NCBI RefSeq assembly: GCF_020181655.1
Contig: NZ_CP084032.1
Coordinates: 186,001 to 250,000 of the forward strand
DNA from: Pectobacterium colocasium
GTDB lineage: Bacteria > Pseudomonadota > Gammaproteobacteria > Enterobacterales > Enterobacteriaceae
Direction of reading: 5' to 3'
DNA length: 64,000 nt
Part shown: one piece after another, positions 50,699 to 61,756 of the stretch
How positions within the stretch are numbered: the stretch's first letter is position 1
Layout of the letters: every line of letters starts with the position of its first letter
Program-made: the position numbers and the translations under genes
The notes under the pieces: generated by a model
The model's input: the letters and a program-made list of their open reading frames with translations, nothing else
The model's database searches: none
What the model was told of the DNA's origin: nothing

Positions 50699-52096
50699 AT
50701 GGACACCTCAACTACGCCAACACTCTCACAGCCTGGCGGCTCAGTACCTCATCAGGATGATTCAATTTCATCTGATAAAACCCTACAAACACAGTCAGTA
50801 AGCCATTCTCAGAATAAAGCGAAACGTGCCGCCTGGGGCAGCTTTGTGGGGGCCGTGGTGGATTGGTATGATTTCTTGCTGTACGGAATTGTTGCCGCTC
50901 TTGTATTTAATACCGAATTTTTCCCGCAGGTCAGCCCGACAATGGGGACGCTGGCAGCATTTGGTACGTTTGGCGTGGGTTTTCTGTTCCGTCCGCTTGG
51001 CGGTATGGTGTTTGGGCACTTCGGCGATAAGCTGGGTCGTAAACGGATGTTGATGATCACGGTCTGGATGATGGGCATTTCCACCGCGCTGATTGGTCTG
51101 TTGCCGTCGTTTGACTCCATCGGTTGGTGGGCGCCAGTGCTGCTGGTTATGCTGCGAGCCATTCAGGGTTTTGCTGTCGGTGGCGAATGGGGCGGTGCGG
51201 CGCTGTTGGCGGTAGAGAGCGCGCCAAAGAAGAAGAAAGCCTTTTACAGCAGCGGCGTACAGGTTGGCTTTGGGGTCGGGTTATTACTGGCTACAGGGTC
51301 GGTCTCGCTAGTTAGCAATTTGACGACCAACGAAGAATTTATCACCTGGGGCTGGCGTTTGCCGTTCTTATTCAGCCTGATTCTGGTTGCGATTGCCTGG
51401 TGGGTGCGTAACGGGATGGATGAGTCTCAAGAGTTTGAGGCGAATAAGACTCTGGGAGAAAGGGCAAACAAACTGCGTTCGTTCCCCATTATGGAAGCAC
51501 TACGCCAACACCCGAAAGCCTTTCTGCTGATTATTGCGCTACGGCTTGGAGAACTGTTGACGATGTATATCGTCACCGCGTTTGCGCTCAATTACTCCAC
51601 CACTCATCTTGGGCTATCGCGGGATATTTTCCTGAATATCGGGCTGCTGGTGGGGGCGATCAGCTGCGTGTCTATTCCTTTCTTTGCCTATCTGGCGGAT
51701 AGCTTTGGCCGACGTCGGATCTACGTTACTGGTGCGCTGATTGGTGCTGCGAGTGCAGTGCCGTTCTTTATGGCGCTGGAAAGCCATAACACGCTGCTGA
51801 TTCTGTTCTTTGCCATCATGCTGGCGAACATTGCCCACGATATGATTGTTAGCGTACAGCAGCCGATGTTTACCGAGCTATTTGGTACCGCTTATCGCTA
51901 TAGTGGAGCGGGAGTGGGTTATCAGGTTGCCAGCGTGGTAGGCGGCGGATTTACGCCTTTTATCGCTGTTCTGCTGGTGCAGTTTATGGATGGTTCATGG
52001 CACGCCGTGGCGGCTTACCTCGCCATTGGCTGTTTGCTGTCGGCGATTGTCGGGATGCAAATGAAAGCAAAATCGGCGGATGCCTTACCTCACTAA
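50699..52096 (+). CDS. shiA: Shikimate:proton symporter (MHS family, MFS superfamily)
   Basis: ShiA imports shikimate, an aromatic precursor abundant in plants, using the proton gradient. The 465-residue protein has 12 predicted transmembrane segments and is very similar in sequence to E. coli ShiA: GSFVGAVVDWYDFLLYG near residue 43, the MFS loop GDKLGRKRMLM near residue 109, and RAIQGFAVGGEWGGAALLAVESAPK near residue 155. It differs by a hydrophilic Ser/Thr/Gln-rich N-terminal extension of about 15-20 residues relative to E. coli (438 residues). It stands alone between the rpoC terminator repeat and yjiS, not its E. coli location, so it is probably an accessory gene useful on plants. Confidence 0.88.
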   Translation: MDTSTTPTLSQPGGSVPHQDDSISSDKTLQTQSVSHSQNKAKRAAWGSFVGAVVDWYDFLLYGIVAALVFNTEFFPQVSPTMGTLAAFGTFGVGFLFRPLGGMVFGHFGDKLGRKRMLMITVWMMGISTALIGLLPSFDSIGWWAPVLLVMLRAIQGFAVGGEWGGAALLAVESAPKKKKAFYSSGVQVGFGVGLLLATGSVSLVSNLTTNEEFITWGWRLPFLFSLILVAIAWWVRNGMDESQEFEANKTLGERANKLRSFPIMEALRQHPKAFLLIIALRLGELLTMYIVTAFALNYSTTHLGLSRDIFLNIGLLVGAISCVSIPFFAYLADSFGRRRIYVTGALIGAASAVPFFMALESHNTLLILFFAIMLANIAHDMIVSVQQPMFTELFGTAYRYSGAGVGYQVASVVGGGFTPFIAVLLVQFMDGSWHAVAAYLAIGCLLSAIVGMQMKAKSADALPH

Positions 52097-52122
52097 CTTC
52101 TTCATCGCTGTAATCCAAAATA

Positions 52123-52149
52123 CCGATACAGACGCAGCGTCTGTATCGG
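52123..52149. terminator. Bidirectional terminator between shiA and yjiS
   Basis: CCGATACAGACGC and GCGTCTGTATCGG are perfect 13-base complements; on the minus strand the stem is followed by TATTTT. It lies 26 bases after shiA and 42 bases after the convergent yjiS. Confidence 0.75.
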
Positions 52150-52191
52150 CATATTTCTACTGTGTTTTATCTATTGTTTTCTGCGGCGCTG

Positions 52192-52383
52192 TTATCTGAA
52201 TCGATCGAGATCGCTTCGCTTCAGCCCGATATCTTTAAGCCCGTCATCGCTCATATTCCGTAGTATCTTCAGCGTTTGTGCTCTTGCCCGCCAGGCTTTC
52301 CACAAGCGGTACGGCAAAATAAGCATTAGCCAGAACGGTGACTCGCGGAACGGTTTTTGTGATCGATTCTCATGAAATTCCAT
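52192..52383 (-). CDS. yjiS: DUF1127 small protein, YjiS-like
   Basis: A 63-residue basic protein starting MEFHENRSQKPF, an opening shared with E. coli YjiS as I recall it. The C-terminal DUF1127 motif is complete: LRNMSDDGLKDIGLKRSDLD near residues 41-60. A hydrophobic stretch (residues 17-27) is too short for certain membrane insertion. DUF1127 proteins are arginine-rich; some members in alphaproteobacteria bind RNA and affect phosphate or stress regulation, but this one is uncharacterised. It is divergent from the yjiR homologue across a 173-base shared promoter region. Confidence 0.82.
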   Translation of the reverse strand: MEFHENRSQKPFRESPFWLMLILPYRLWKAWRARAQTLKILRNMSDDGLKDIGLKRSDLDRFR

Positions 52384-52556
52384 ATTTTCCCCCTCGCCAG
52401 TGAATGATCGCTATGATGGGGCGAAAGGTATTTTCAATACAGACGCAAAAAATTCATTTTTTTAGCATACAGATTGTGTGATATTGCATCTGAATGGTGA
52501 TTTTTATTTAAATCTGTACTGGTTGCTGCTGGGAATCTTGATAGAGGACGATACTG

Positions 52557-53981
52557 ATGACGCGTTATCAGCACCTTGCTGGGTTGTTAGAACAGCGGAT
52601 CGAACAAGGGTTATACCAAAGTGGAGAGCGCCTGCCTTCTGTACGGGCGCTGAGTACAGAACATGGTGTCAGCATCAGTACCGTACAGCAGGCCTACCAT
52701 CTGCTGGAAACTCGGCAGTTGATTATGCCGCAGCCGCGTTCGGGATATTTTGTCACGCCGCGTAAGGCCACGCCGCCTGTACCCGCGCTAACGCGTCCTG
52801 CCCAACGTCCGGTTGAGATTACGCAGTGGGAATCGGTACTGGAGTTGGTGAACGTGCGTCTGGAAACGAACGTGCTGAAATTTGGTAGCGGAATGCCGGA
52901 TGTAAGCCAGCCGACCATCAAACCACTGTGGAAAGAGATGGCTCGCCTCTGCCAGTATCAGGATCCTCGTATCTTACAATATGACAGCGTATATGGCGTG
53001 CCTGCGCTGCGTGAACAGATTGCCCGTCTTACCGTGGACTGCGGCTGCCAGCTGACTCAAGATGATATTGTGGTTACGACCGGATGTCAGGAAGCTCTAT
53101 TTGTCGCTGTCCGCGCCGTTTGTCAGCCCGGCGACATCGTGGCCGTTGAATCACCCGCTTTTCCGGGCACGATGCAGATCCTTCGCGGGCTGGATATCAA
53201 AGCGATCGAGATCCCAACCGATTCAGTAACGGGGATCAGTCTCGAAGCATTGAGGCTGGCGCTGGATCAATGGCCGATCAAAGCCGTATTGCTGGTGCCG
53301 AGCTGCAATAACCCGCTTGGTTTCATCATGCCAGACGCCCGTAAGAAATCGCTGGTGACGCTGGCGCAGCATTTCGATATCGCCATTATTGAAGATGATG
53401 CCTACGGTGAGCTGGCCTATGAATATCCGCGTCCCCGCGCAATAAAGTCGTTTGATGAAGATGGGCGTGTGCTGTTGTGCAGCTCATTTTCAAAGAACCT
53501 GGCGCCCGGTTTGCGCGTGGGTTGGATCGCTCCGGGGCGTTATCTGGAGCGGGTGATCCATACAAAATACATCAGTACGGGATCGACGGTGGTGCAGCCG
53601 CAACTAGCGGTGGCGGAGTTCATTCGCCAAGGGCACTATCAGCCTCATCTGCGCCGCATGCGCGCCCAGTACAAAGCCAATCTGAGTACGTTTACCTGCT
53701 GGGTGCGCGAGTATTTTCCGTCCAATATTTGCGTCAGTCGTCCGCAAGGGGGATTCCTGATGTGGATTGAACTGCCGGAATATTTTGATTCGCTCAAGCT
53801 CACCCGTGAGGTCAGAAAATCAGGCATACAGATCGCCGCCGGGTCGCTCTTCTCTGCCTCAGGGAAATACCGCAATTGTATTCGACTCAACTATGCCAAT
53901 CGCTTCACGGAAGAGATGAGGGAAGGGCTGCGTATCGTGGGTAATGAGGTTGCGAAGATGATGCATACGCCTTCTGACTAG
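52557..53981 (+). CDS. yjiR: MocR/GntR-type regulator with aminotransferase-like domain, YjiR-like
   Basis: The 474-residue protein fuses an N-terminal winged helix (RLPSVRALSTEHGVSISTVQQAYHLLE, residues 24-50 in two blocks) to a fold-type I PLP aminotransferase-like domain with VPSCNNPLGF near residue 260, EDDAYGELAYE near residue 282 and the PLP lysine in SSFSKNLAPGLRVGW near residue 308. Such proteins act as transcription factors that sense an amino acid or vitamin B6 through PLP. Similarity to E. coli YjiR (MTRYQHLA start, VEITQW segment) is strong. The ATG follows AGAGGA. Its divergent neighbour yjiS is the natural regulatory target. Confidence 0.88.
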   Translation: MTRYQHLAGLLEQRIEQGLYQSGERLPSVRALSTEHGVSISTVQQAYHLLETRQLIMPQPRSGYFVTPRKATPPVPALTRPAQRPVEITQWESVLELVNVRLETNVLKFGSGMPDVSQPTIKPLWKEMARLCQYQDPRILQYDSVYGVPALREQIARLTVDCGCQLTQDDIVVTTGCQEALFVAVRAVCQPGDIVAVESPAFPGTMQILRGLDIKAIEIPTDSVTGISLEALRLALDQWPIKAVLLVPSCNNPLGFIMPDARKKSLVTLAQHFDIAIIEDDAYGELAYEYPRPRAIKSFDEDGRVLLCSSFSKNLAPGLRVGWIAPGRYLERVIHTKYISTGSTVVQPQLAVAEFIRQGHYQPHLRRMRAQYKANLSTFTCWVREYFPSNICVSRPQGGFLMWIELPEYFDSLKLTREVRKSGIQIAAGSLFSASGKYRNCIRLNYANRFTEEMREGLRIVGNEVAKMMHTPSD

Positions 53982-54364
53982 AGCGCCTCCGAGAGTGTTA
54001 GGGAAGGGCCGATACGGGTAAGGATAAGCCCCGTATCGGCGGGTTGATGTGCAGAACCGATGAGTGACAAACGGCTCCGGCCAGCAAGCGCCGTAATGCT
54101 TAGGCCTGCCAACGACGCTACTGTATTCTTCGTCACGGATCGTGGCGATAGGCCGAATGTCATGTTGCGCGGCGCTATCCCAAGAATGTTGTCTTCCGTG
54201 TAATTCTCACTTTGGCTTGCGAGCCGCATCCCAAATCCTGTGTATCACTTATTCCGATCGCTTAAGCTTCGAGATACGAGGGCTACCACGGTGCGAGGTG
54301 CTCTGCAGGAACCTCATCACCGTGTTTCCCTCTCACTGACGATTAAGTGAACATTATCAAACGT
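53982..54364. other. Gene-free spacer with two hairpins between yjiR and thiH
   Basis: No convincing gene is present in this gap. CCGATACGGG/CCCGTATCGG (54009-54018 and 54030-54039) forms a ten-base stem 28 bases after yjiR, a likely terminator without a strong U-run. CACGGTG-C-GAGGT and ACCTC-AT-CACCGTG (54287-54324) form a second bulged hairpin downstream of thiH on the minus strand. An 83-codon minus-strand frame across 53978-54229 has no recognisable features. Confidence 0.5.
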
Positions 54365-54372
54365 ATCCAGCC

Positions 54373-55494
54373 TTATCTGCCCAAATAGCCGTCCCAGTCT
54401 TTCCATACTGGTTGAAGACCTGCACGCACGATGGCCTGCGCTACGTCTTCAGGACGCCGTGAATCGTGGGGAGAAAATTGTTCCAGTTCAGGATGGTCGT
54501 CGGCGTAGCCACCCGGTTGGGTTTTGGAGAAGGCGCTGACGTTGTTAATCGCGATAGGGATCGCATGATCGCGAAAGAACGGTGATTCACGTGTGGACAG
54601 CGACAATTCAATATCCGGCGCTAGCAAGCGGAATGCGCAAATCACCTGCATCAGCTGTGCTTCATTCATTAACGACGCCGGTTCAATGCCGCCCGCACAG
54701 GGGCGCAGGCGAGGGAACGAGATAGAATACCGGCTCTGCCAGTAGCGTTGCTGCAAGTGCAACAGGTGCTCTGCCACCATGTAGCAGTCGGTACGCCAGC
54801 TATTGGACAGGCCGATTAAGGCACCTAGCCCGATCTTGTCGATCCCGGCACGGCCAAGCCGATCCGGTGTGGCAAGCCGCCAGTGGAAATCCTGCTTTTG
54901 TCCTTTTAGATGATGCAACTGGTAGGTCGCCGGATGATAGGTTTCCTGATAGACCATCACACCATCCAGCCCCAGTGCTTTTAATTCGGCGTACTCATCC
55001 TGCGACAACGGCTGAACTTCGATCATCAGGGAACTGAAAAGCGGCCGGATCAGTGGAAAAACGCGCCGAAAATAGTCCATCCCCACTTTACGCTGGTGTT
55101 CACCTGTGACGAGCAGCAGGTGCTCAAACCCGAGTTCTTTTATAGCGGCGCATTCACGCAAGATCTCTGCCTCATCCAGCGTTTTACGCTTGATGTGGTT
55201 GCTCATCGAAAAGCCGCAGTAGGTACAGTCGTTAGAGCACAGATTGGACAAATACAGCGGGACATAGAAACTCACCGTATTGCCGAAACGCTGGCGGGTG
55301 AGCTGCTGCGCCCGCTGGGCAAGCGGTTCCAGATAGGCGCTGGCGGCAGGTGAAATGAGCGCCATAAAATCGTCACGCGTCAGGTGTGGTGCAGTGAGCG
55401 CCCGTTCAACATCCTGTGCGGTTTTGCTGTTGATGCGTAGCGTCAGGTCATCCCAGTCGAGCTGTTCCCAGACGGTTTGAAAATTGACGCTCAT
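54373..55494 (-). CDS. thiH: 2-iminoacetate synthase (tyrosine lyase) ThiH
   Basis: ThiH is a radical SAM enzyme that cleaves tyrosine to dehydroglycine and p-cresol, supplying the glycine-derived part of the thiazole ring. The 373-residue protein has the cluster motif [11 protein letters not shown] (CxxxCxxC) near residue 85 and the ThiH/BATS domain downstream. It overlaps thiG by four bases (ATGA) and is the last gene of thiCEFSGH. The use of ThiH rather than glycine oxidase ThiO is typical of enterobacteria and allows anaerobic synthesis. Confidence 0.97.
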   Translation of the reverse strand: MSVNFQTVWEQLDWDDLTLRINSKTAQDVERALTAPHLTRDDFMALISPAASAYLEPLAQRAQQLTRQRFGNTVSFYVPLYLSNLCSNDCTYCGFSMSNHIKRKTLDEAEILRECAAIKELGFEHLLLVTGEHQRKVGMDYFRRVFPLIRPLFSSLMIEVQPLSQDEYAELKALGLDGVMVYQETYHPATYQLHHLKGQKQDFHWRLATPDRLGRAGIDKIGLGALIGLSNSWRTDCYMVAEHLLHLQQRYWQSRYSISFPRLRPCAGGIEPASLMNEAQLMQVICAFRLLAPDIELSLSTRESPFFRDHAIPIAINNVSAFSKTQPGGYADDHPELEQFSPHDSRRPEDVAQAIVRAGLQPVWKDWDGYLGR

Positions 55495-56276
55495 CTCACC
55501 GCTCCTTCCGCTTGCTGATGCAGAAAACCGGTGAGCGGGCTGGTGGCGCTGGCGACGAACTGCTTACTTCCCAGACCGGCCTGACGAGCAAGGCCACCTG
55601 CCTCGACTGCCAGCCGGAAGGCGCGCGCCATCGCGACGGGATCGCGAGCAACGGCGATGGCCGTGTTGACCAGCACGGCATCTGCTCCCATTTCCAGCGC
55701 ATCGGCCGCCTGGCTGGGTGCGCCAATGCCTGCATCGACAATCACCGGAACGCGTGCTTGTTCGATGATGATGCGGAGAAAATCACGCGTTTGTAGCCCC
55801 TGATTGGAGCCAATCGGTGCACCGAGAGGCATCACCGCCGCGCAGCCGACTTCTTCCAGCCGTTTGCACAGTACCGGGTCGGCCCCGCAGTAAGGCAGTA
55901 CCGTGAATCCTTCTTTTACCAACTGTTCAGCGGCCTTCAGCGTTTCGATGGGGTCGGGCAGCAGGTATTTTACATCGGGATGAATTTCCAGCTTCAGCCA
56001 GTGAGTCCCCAACGCCTCACGTGCCAGACGCGCTGCAAAAATGGCTTCGTCAGCGGTTTTGGCTCCTGACGTATTCGGCAGCAGCTTAATGCCGAGCTGG
56101 CGTAGCGGGGCGAGAATGGCGTCATTGCCGCCGTTCAGGTCAACGCGTTTCATCGCCATCGTAACCAACTGCGAACCGGAAGCCTCGAGTGCCGCTAGCA
56201 TCAGTTCTGGCGTGGCGAATTTTCCGGTGCCAGTCAGCAGCCGTGAAGTTAATGTCGTATCGGCAATGTGCAGCAT
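55491..56276 (-). CDS. thiG: Thiazole synthase ThiG
   Basis: ThiG condenses deoxyxylulose phosphate, dehydroglycine and ThiS-thiocarboxylate into the thiazole phosphate. The start is the ATG at 56276 ([20 protein letters not shown]), giving 261 residues; the frame continues upstream into thiS but that is not homologous. The TIM-barrel landmarks [10 protein letters not shown], the active-site lysine region [10 protein letters not shown] near residue 95 and [12 protein letters not shown] near residue 200 are present. It begins one base after the thiS stop and overlaps thiH. Confidence 0.97.
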   Translation of the reverse strand: MLHIADTTLTSRLLTGTGKFATPELMLAALEASGSQLVTMAMKRVDLNGGNDAILAPLRQLGIKLLPNTSGAKTADEAIFAARLAREALGTHWLKLEIHPDVKYLLPDPIETLKAAEQLVKEGFTVLPYCGADPVLCKRLEEVGCAAVMPLGAPIGSNQGLQTRDFLRIIIEQARVPVIVDAGIGAPSQAADALEMGADAVLVNTAIAVARDPVAMARAFRLAVEAGGLARQAGLGSKQFVASATSPLTGFLHQQAEGAVR

Positions 56277-56277
56277 G

Positions 56278-56478
56278 TCATCCTCCCGCGATTGCCTGAA
56301 AAAGCAAAATATCATCACCGTCCTGAACCTGATGCTGTGACCAGGTGGCGTGCGGGATAATGGTCTGATTGATAGCCAGCGCCGTGCCGGGCTGGAGCCG
56401 GTTTATCTGGCTTAGCAGCGCTTCAACCGTGATGGCCTCTGGGAATTCAAAGGGCTCATCATTCAGTGTGATTCTCAT
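56278..56478 (-). CDS. thiS: Sulfur carrier protein ThiS
   Basis: ThiS is a 66-residue ubiquitin-like carrier whose C-terminal Gly-Gly is adenylylated by ThiF and converted to a thiocarboxylate. The C-terminus reads [10 protein letters not shown], with the required Gly-Gly. The start at the ATG at 56478 ([12 protein letters not shown]) overlaps the thiF stop by four bases; a start eight codons earlier lacks homology. Confidence 0.96.
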   Translation of the reverse strand: MRITLNDEPFEFPEAITVEALLSQINRLQPGTALAINQTIIPHATWSQHQVQDGDDILLFQAIAGG

Positions 56479-57254
56479 GCTGCTCCCCCGCATACCGGGC
56501 AATGGGGCGCGCGCGTGAGCTGGAGCGTGTTCCAGCTCTGCTGTTTGCCATTGAACATTCTCAGCTTGCCGTCCAGCGCGGACGGCATACCTGCCAGTAG
56601 TTTGATCGCTTCCAGCGCCTGAAGTGTGCCGATCACGCCGACCACCGGCCCCAGCACGCCAGCGGTACGGCAGTTGCGCTGTGGTTCAGCCGTATCGGGA
56701 TACAGGCAGGCGTAGCAGCCCGCGTGATAAGGCGGCGTGAAGACCGCGAGCTGTCCGCTGAAACCGACGGCACTCCCGCTGATGAGCGGCTTGCCTGCGT
56801 TAAAGCAGGCGGCGTTAACCTCATGGCGAGTGGTCATGTTATCGCTGCAATCCAGCACCAGATCGGCGCGGCTGACGGCGTGGTGTAGTGCGTCACCGTT
56901 GAGCCTTTCGGTAAGTGCAATGGTTTCCGAGTACGGATTTAACGCCTGTAGCTGACGTTGTGCTAACACGGCTTTGGGTTTGTCGGTGTCGCTGGTGCGA
57001 TACAGAATCTGGCGTTGCAGGTTGCTGATGTGCAGCGAGTCATCGTCGGCAAGCAGCAGCTTACCGATGCCTGCGGCGGCCAGATAAAGCGAAGCGGGAG
57101 CACCCAGCCCGCCCAGGCCAACCAGCAGAACGCAGGCGGCTTTGAGCTTCTCCTGACCCTCCGGGCCAATGTCTTCCAGCATGAGCTGGCGGCTGTAGCG
57201 CATAAATTCGCTATCGCTCAGTCCGGCAGGTGTTGGATGGGGATTCGTTACCAT
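56475..57254 (-). CDS. thiF: Sulfur carrier protein ThiS adenylyltransferase
   Basis: ThiF is an E1-like enzyme that adenylates the ThiS C-terminus. The 259-residue protein has the nucleotide-binding LLVGLGGLGAPASLYLAAAG near residue 42, DDDSLHISNLQRQILY near residue 68, and the zinc cysteines in CYACLYP and CPVCGG. The ATG at 57254 (MVTNPHPTPAGLSDSEF) lies one base after the thiE stop codon. The stop overlaps the thiS start. The neighbouring gene order thiE-thiF-thiS-thiG is canonical. Confidence 0.96.
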   Translation of the reverse strand: MVTNPHPTPAGLSDSEFMRYSRQLMLEDIGPEGQEKLKAACVLLVGLGGLGAPASLYLAAAGIGKLLLADDDSLHISNLQRQILYRTSDTDKPKAVLAQRQLQALNPYSETIALTERLNGDALHHAVSRADLVLDCSDNMTTRHEVNAACFNAGKPLISGSAVGFSGQLAVFTPPYHAGCYACLYPDTAEPQRNCRTAGVLGPVVGVIGTLQALEAIKLLAGMPSALDGKLRMFNGKQQSWNTLQLTRAPHCPVCGGAA

Positions 57255-57255
57255 G

Positions 57256-59921
<2,666 letters not shown>

Positions 59922-59974
59922 TCAGAGCAGGTATGTAGGAATACGCAGCCTTGGGCTCAATGAGGTGCATTACT

Positions 59975-60128
59975 CTTGTTCCCTTCGCAGGTATTAACCC
60001 GATCAGGTTCCGCGGATCCCGAATTAACGGTCTCAGCCTGTGCGCTCATAGATTTCGTAAAACGATTGCTTTCGTAAAACGATTGCTTTCGTAAAACAAA
60101 ACACGAGCACGCTAGGCACTCCGACAAG
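59975..60128 (-). promoter_or_regulatory. TPP (THI-box) riboswitch of the thiC operon
   Basis: On the minus strand P1 can pair CTTGT (60128-60124) with ACAAG (59979-59975). The aptamer core is present: CGGAGTGCC, AGGCTGAGACC, CCTGATCGGGTTAATACCTGCGAAGGGAAC in two consecutive blocks. The P3 arm between GTGCCT and AGGCTGAGA is long and carries 17-bp tandem repeats. With bound thiamine diphosphate the operon is switched off. The expression platform between 59850 and 59974 was not resolved. Confidence 0.93.
60053..60097. repeat. 17-bp tandem repeat within the TPP riboswitch P3 arm
   Basis: TTTCGTAAAACGATTGC occurs twice exactly (60053-60069 and 60070-60086), followed by 11 bases of a third copy (60087-60097). 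The repeat itself contains a short self-complementary core (CGT...ACG), so copies could extend the arm. Confidence 0.85.
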
Positions 60129-60132
60129 ATAT

Positions 60133-60181
60133 GCCCGTTTCTTAAACGGGCCAATAAAACCCCTACACTGTATGACGGCAA
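60133..60181 (-). promoter_or_regulatory. Candidate thiC promoter and 5' hairpin
   Basis: Minus strand: TTGCCG (60181-60176), 17-bp spacer, TTTATT (60158-60153). The RNA would begin near 60146 in a perfect stem GCCCGTTT/AAACGGGC (60151-60133) directly before the aptamer, which could protect the 5' end. Confidence 0.55.
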
Positions 60182-60255
60182 AACGCGGATGTCAAAGCGT
60201 GACGGTTTTGCCTGTACAGCGTGTGGCGATGTTCTTAAATAACGTCAAATGACCG

Positions 60256-60717
60256 CTAGTTGTCGTAAACCAGACGGATCATGTTGTCTTCTAACGTAAA
60301 ACGCTCCTCCAGAGCTTCACCGACGCTGGAGAGTGCCTGCTGAAATTCGAGGCAGTTATCATGGTCGATAGCCGTCGCCAGATGGTTATCGTAAAACGTC
60401 ATGATTTGCTGCGTGTTGTTTTGCAGGGCGAGGTCGAGCTGGGTAGAAAGGGCTAATAGTTGTTCGCTGTGTGTCGCTGCTTCGTGCAGCATCTTTTCGT
60501 ATAAGTGAAAGTGACCGGTAGAAAGATAGTCCACCAGATTCTGGCAAAAATGATCCAATGCTTCTTCATCCAGAAGAGAAAGCGCATCCTTGTTCGGCTT
60601 GATGCCAACCAGATGATAGTAAGCCACCAGAAGCTGCTTACGCGCTTGTAGCCATTGGTCGATTAACGCATTATTGCCACCAACGTATTCAGTCAGACTT
60701 TGTAGCTGGTTTAGCAT
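60256..60717 (-). CDS. rsd: Anti-sigma-70 factor Rsd
   Basis: Rsd binds region 4 of sigma-70 in stationary phase and favours use of alternative sigma factors; in E. coli it also interacts with HPr and SpoT. The 153-residue all-helical protein begins MLNQLQSLTEYVGGNNALIDQWLQARK, a close family match (158 residues in E. coli). It is divergent from nudC and lies at the 3' side of the thi promoter region, the normal enteric place. The final residues are slightly shorter than in E. coli, with no sign of truncation. Confidence 0.95.
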   Translation of the reverse strand: MLNQLQSLTEYVGGNNALIDQWLQARKQLLVAYYHLVGIKPNKDALSLLDEEALDHFCQNLVDYLSTGHFHLYEKMLHEAATHSEQLLALSTQLDLALQNNTQQIMTFYDNHLATAIDHDNCLEFQQALSSVGEALEERFTLEDNMIRLVYDN

Positions 60718-60825
60718 TGTTGACTCCGTGAACGGTAAGAAATAACTGAAATCCCAGTTATAAAACTTATGTAATCACTCTGAATGTAAAATGCCAGTGA
60801 AGTGGCAGTGGAGCAATAAAAAGAT

Positions 60826-61608
60826 ATGGAACAGACGCTAAAAGGTGATGAGACCGGCTGGTGGGTGGTTAGCGATGCGGTACAAATCTGGCTGCCCCAG
60901 GGAGAATTACCGTGTGGAACGGCGACGAAGTGGTCTCTGCAGGGGAAAACGGCTCGCCAAATCGGCGAATGGCAAGAACAGCCTGTCTGGCTGGTGTGTC
61001 AGGGCCGTGATACCGATATGGCCTCGGTTCGCCAACTGCTCGATCAGGACGTGGGGTTATTCCAGCTCGCGGGGCGAGGCGTACAGTTGGCTGAGTTTTA
61101 TCGTTCCCATCGTTTTTGTGGTTACTGCGGCCATGAAATGGTGCGGAGCAAAACGGAGCTGGCGTGCTTATGTCACCACTGCAAAGAACGTTATTATCCG
61201 CAGATCGCGCCTTGCATCATCGTCGCGATTCGCCGTGGTGATGAGATTCTGCTGGCGCAGCACAATCGACATCGCGGAAACATGTACACCGTGCTGGCTG
61301 GGTTTGTAGAAGTCGGCGAAACGCTGGAACAGACGGTCGTGCGTGAGGTAATGGAAGAGAGCCAAATTCAGATAAAAAACCTGCGTTACGTGAGTTCGCA
61401 GCCTTGGCCATTCCCTCATTCTCTGATGATGGCGTTTATGGCCGATTATGCGGGTGGAGACATTAAGCACGACCCAAAAGAGCTGCGTGACGCGGGCTGG
61501 TTCCGCTATGACCAACTCCCGCAACTGCCCCCGCCGGGCACCGTGGCGCGTCGACTTATCGAGGATACGGTGGTGTTGTGTCGCGCTTATCACGAGAACG
61601 AAGGCTGA
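60826..61608 (+). CDS. nudC: NAD(H) pyrophosphatase / RNA NAD-decapping hydrolase
   Basis: NudC hydrolyses NADH to NMNH and AMP and removes NAD caps from RNA. The 260-residue protein has the zinc site Cys-98, Cys-101, Cys-116 and Cys-119, the Nudix box starting at [20 protein letters not shown] (residues 159-178), and the NADH-specific motif SQPWPFP (residues 191-197). The last Nudix glycine, expected at residue 180, is glutamine (codon CAA, 61363-61365): the box ends EESQI where E. coli has EESGI. Catalytic glutamates and arginine are intact. It is divergent from rsd and upstream of hemE. Confidence 0.95.
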   Translation: MEQTLKGDETGWWVVSDAVQIWLPQGELPCGTATKWSLQGKTARQIGEWQEQPVWLVCQGRDTDMASVRQLLDQDVGLFQLAGRGVQLAEFYRSHRFCGYCGHEMVRSKTELACLCHHCKERYYPQIAPCIIVAIRRGDEILLAQHNRHRGNMYTVLAGFVEVGETLEQTVVREVMEESQIQIKNLRYVSSQPWPFPHSLMMAFMADYAGGDIKHDPKELRDAGWFRYDQLPQLPPPGTVARRLIEDTVVLCRAYHENEG

Positions 61609-61667
61609 CGTGGTACTATTTGCGCCATGAATGACTCATGTACACAACGTACTCGCGTCATAGCGTA

Positions 61668-61695
61668 TTCGTTTTATAAAGCGTTCGTTTTATAA
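61668..61695. repeat. Short tandem repeat in the hemE leader
   Basis: TTCGTTTTATAA occurs at 61668-61679 and 61684-61695, a 16-base period, with a decayed third unit (TCCGTTTCAT) at 61700. It lies 62 bases before hemE. Confidence 0.7.
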
Positions 61696-61756
61696 CGCAT
61701 CCGTTTCATCACATCTATCCGGTGTCGAACCGCCGTGAGGTTGAAAGGAAAAGAAC

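Noticed and set aside
53978..54229. An 83-codon minus-strand frame between yjiR and thiH.
   Set aside because: No ribosome binding site, no recognisable motif and low-complexity composition; I treat the spacer as gene-free.
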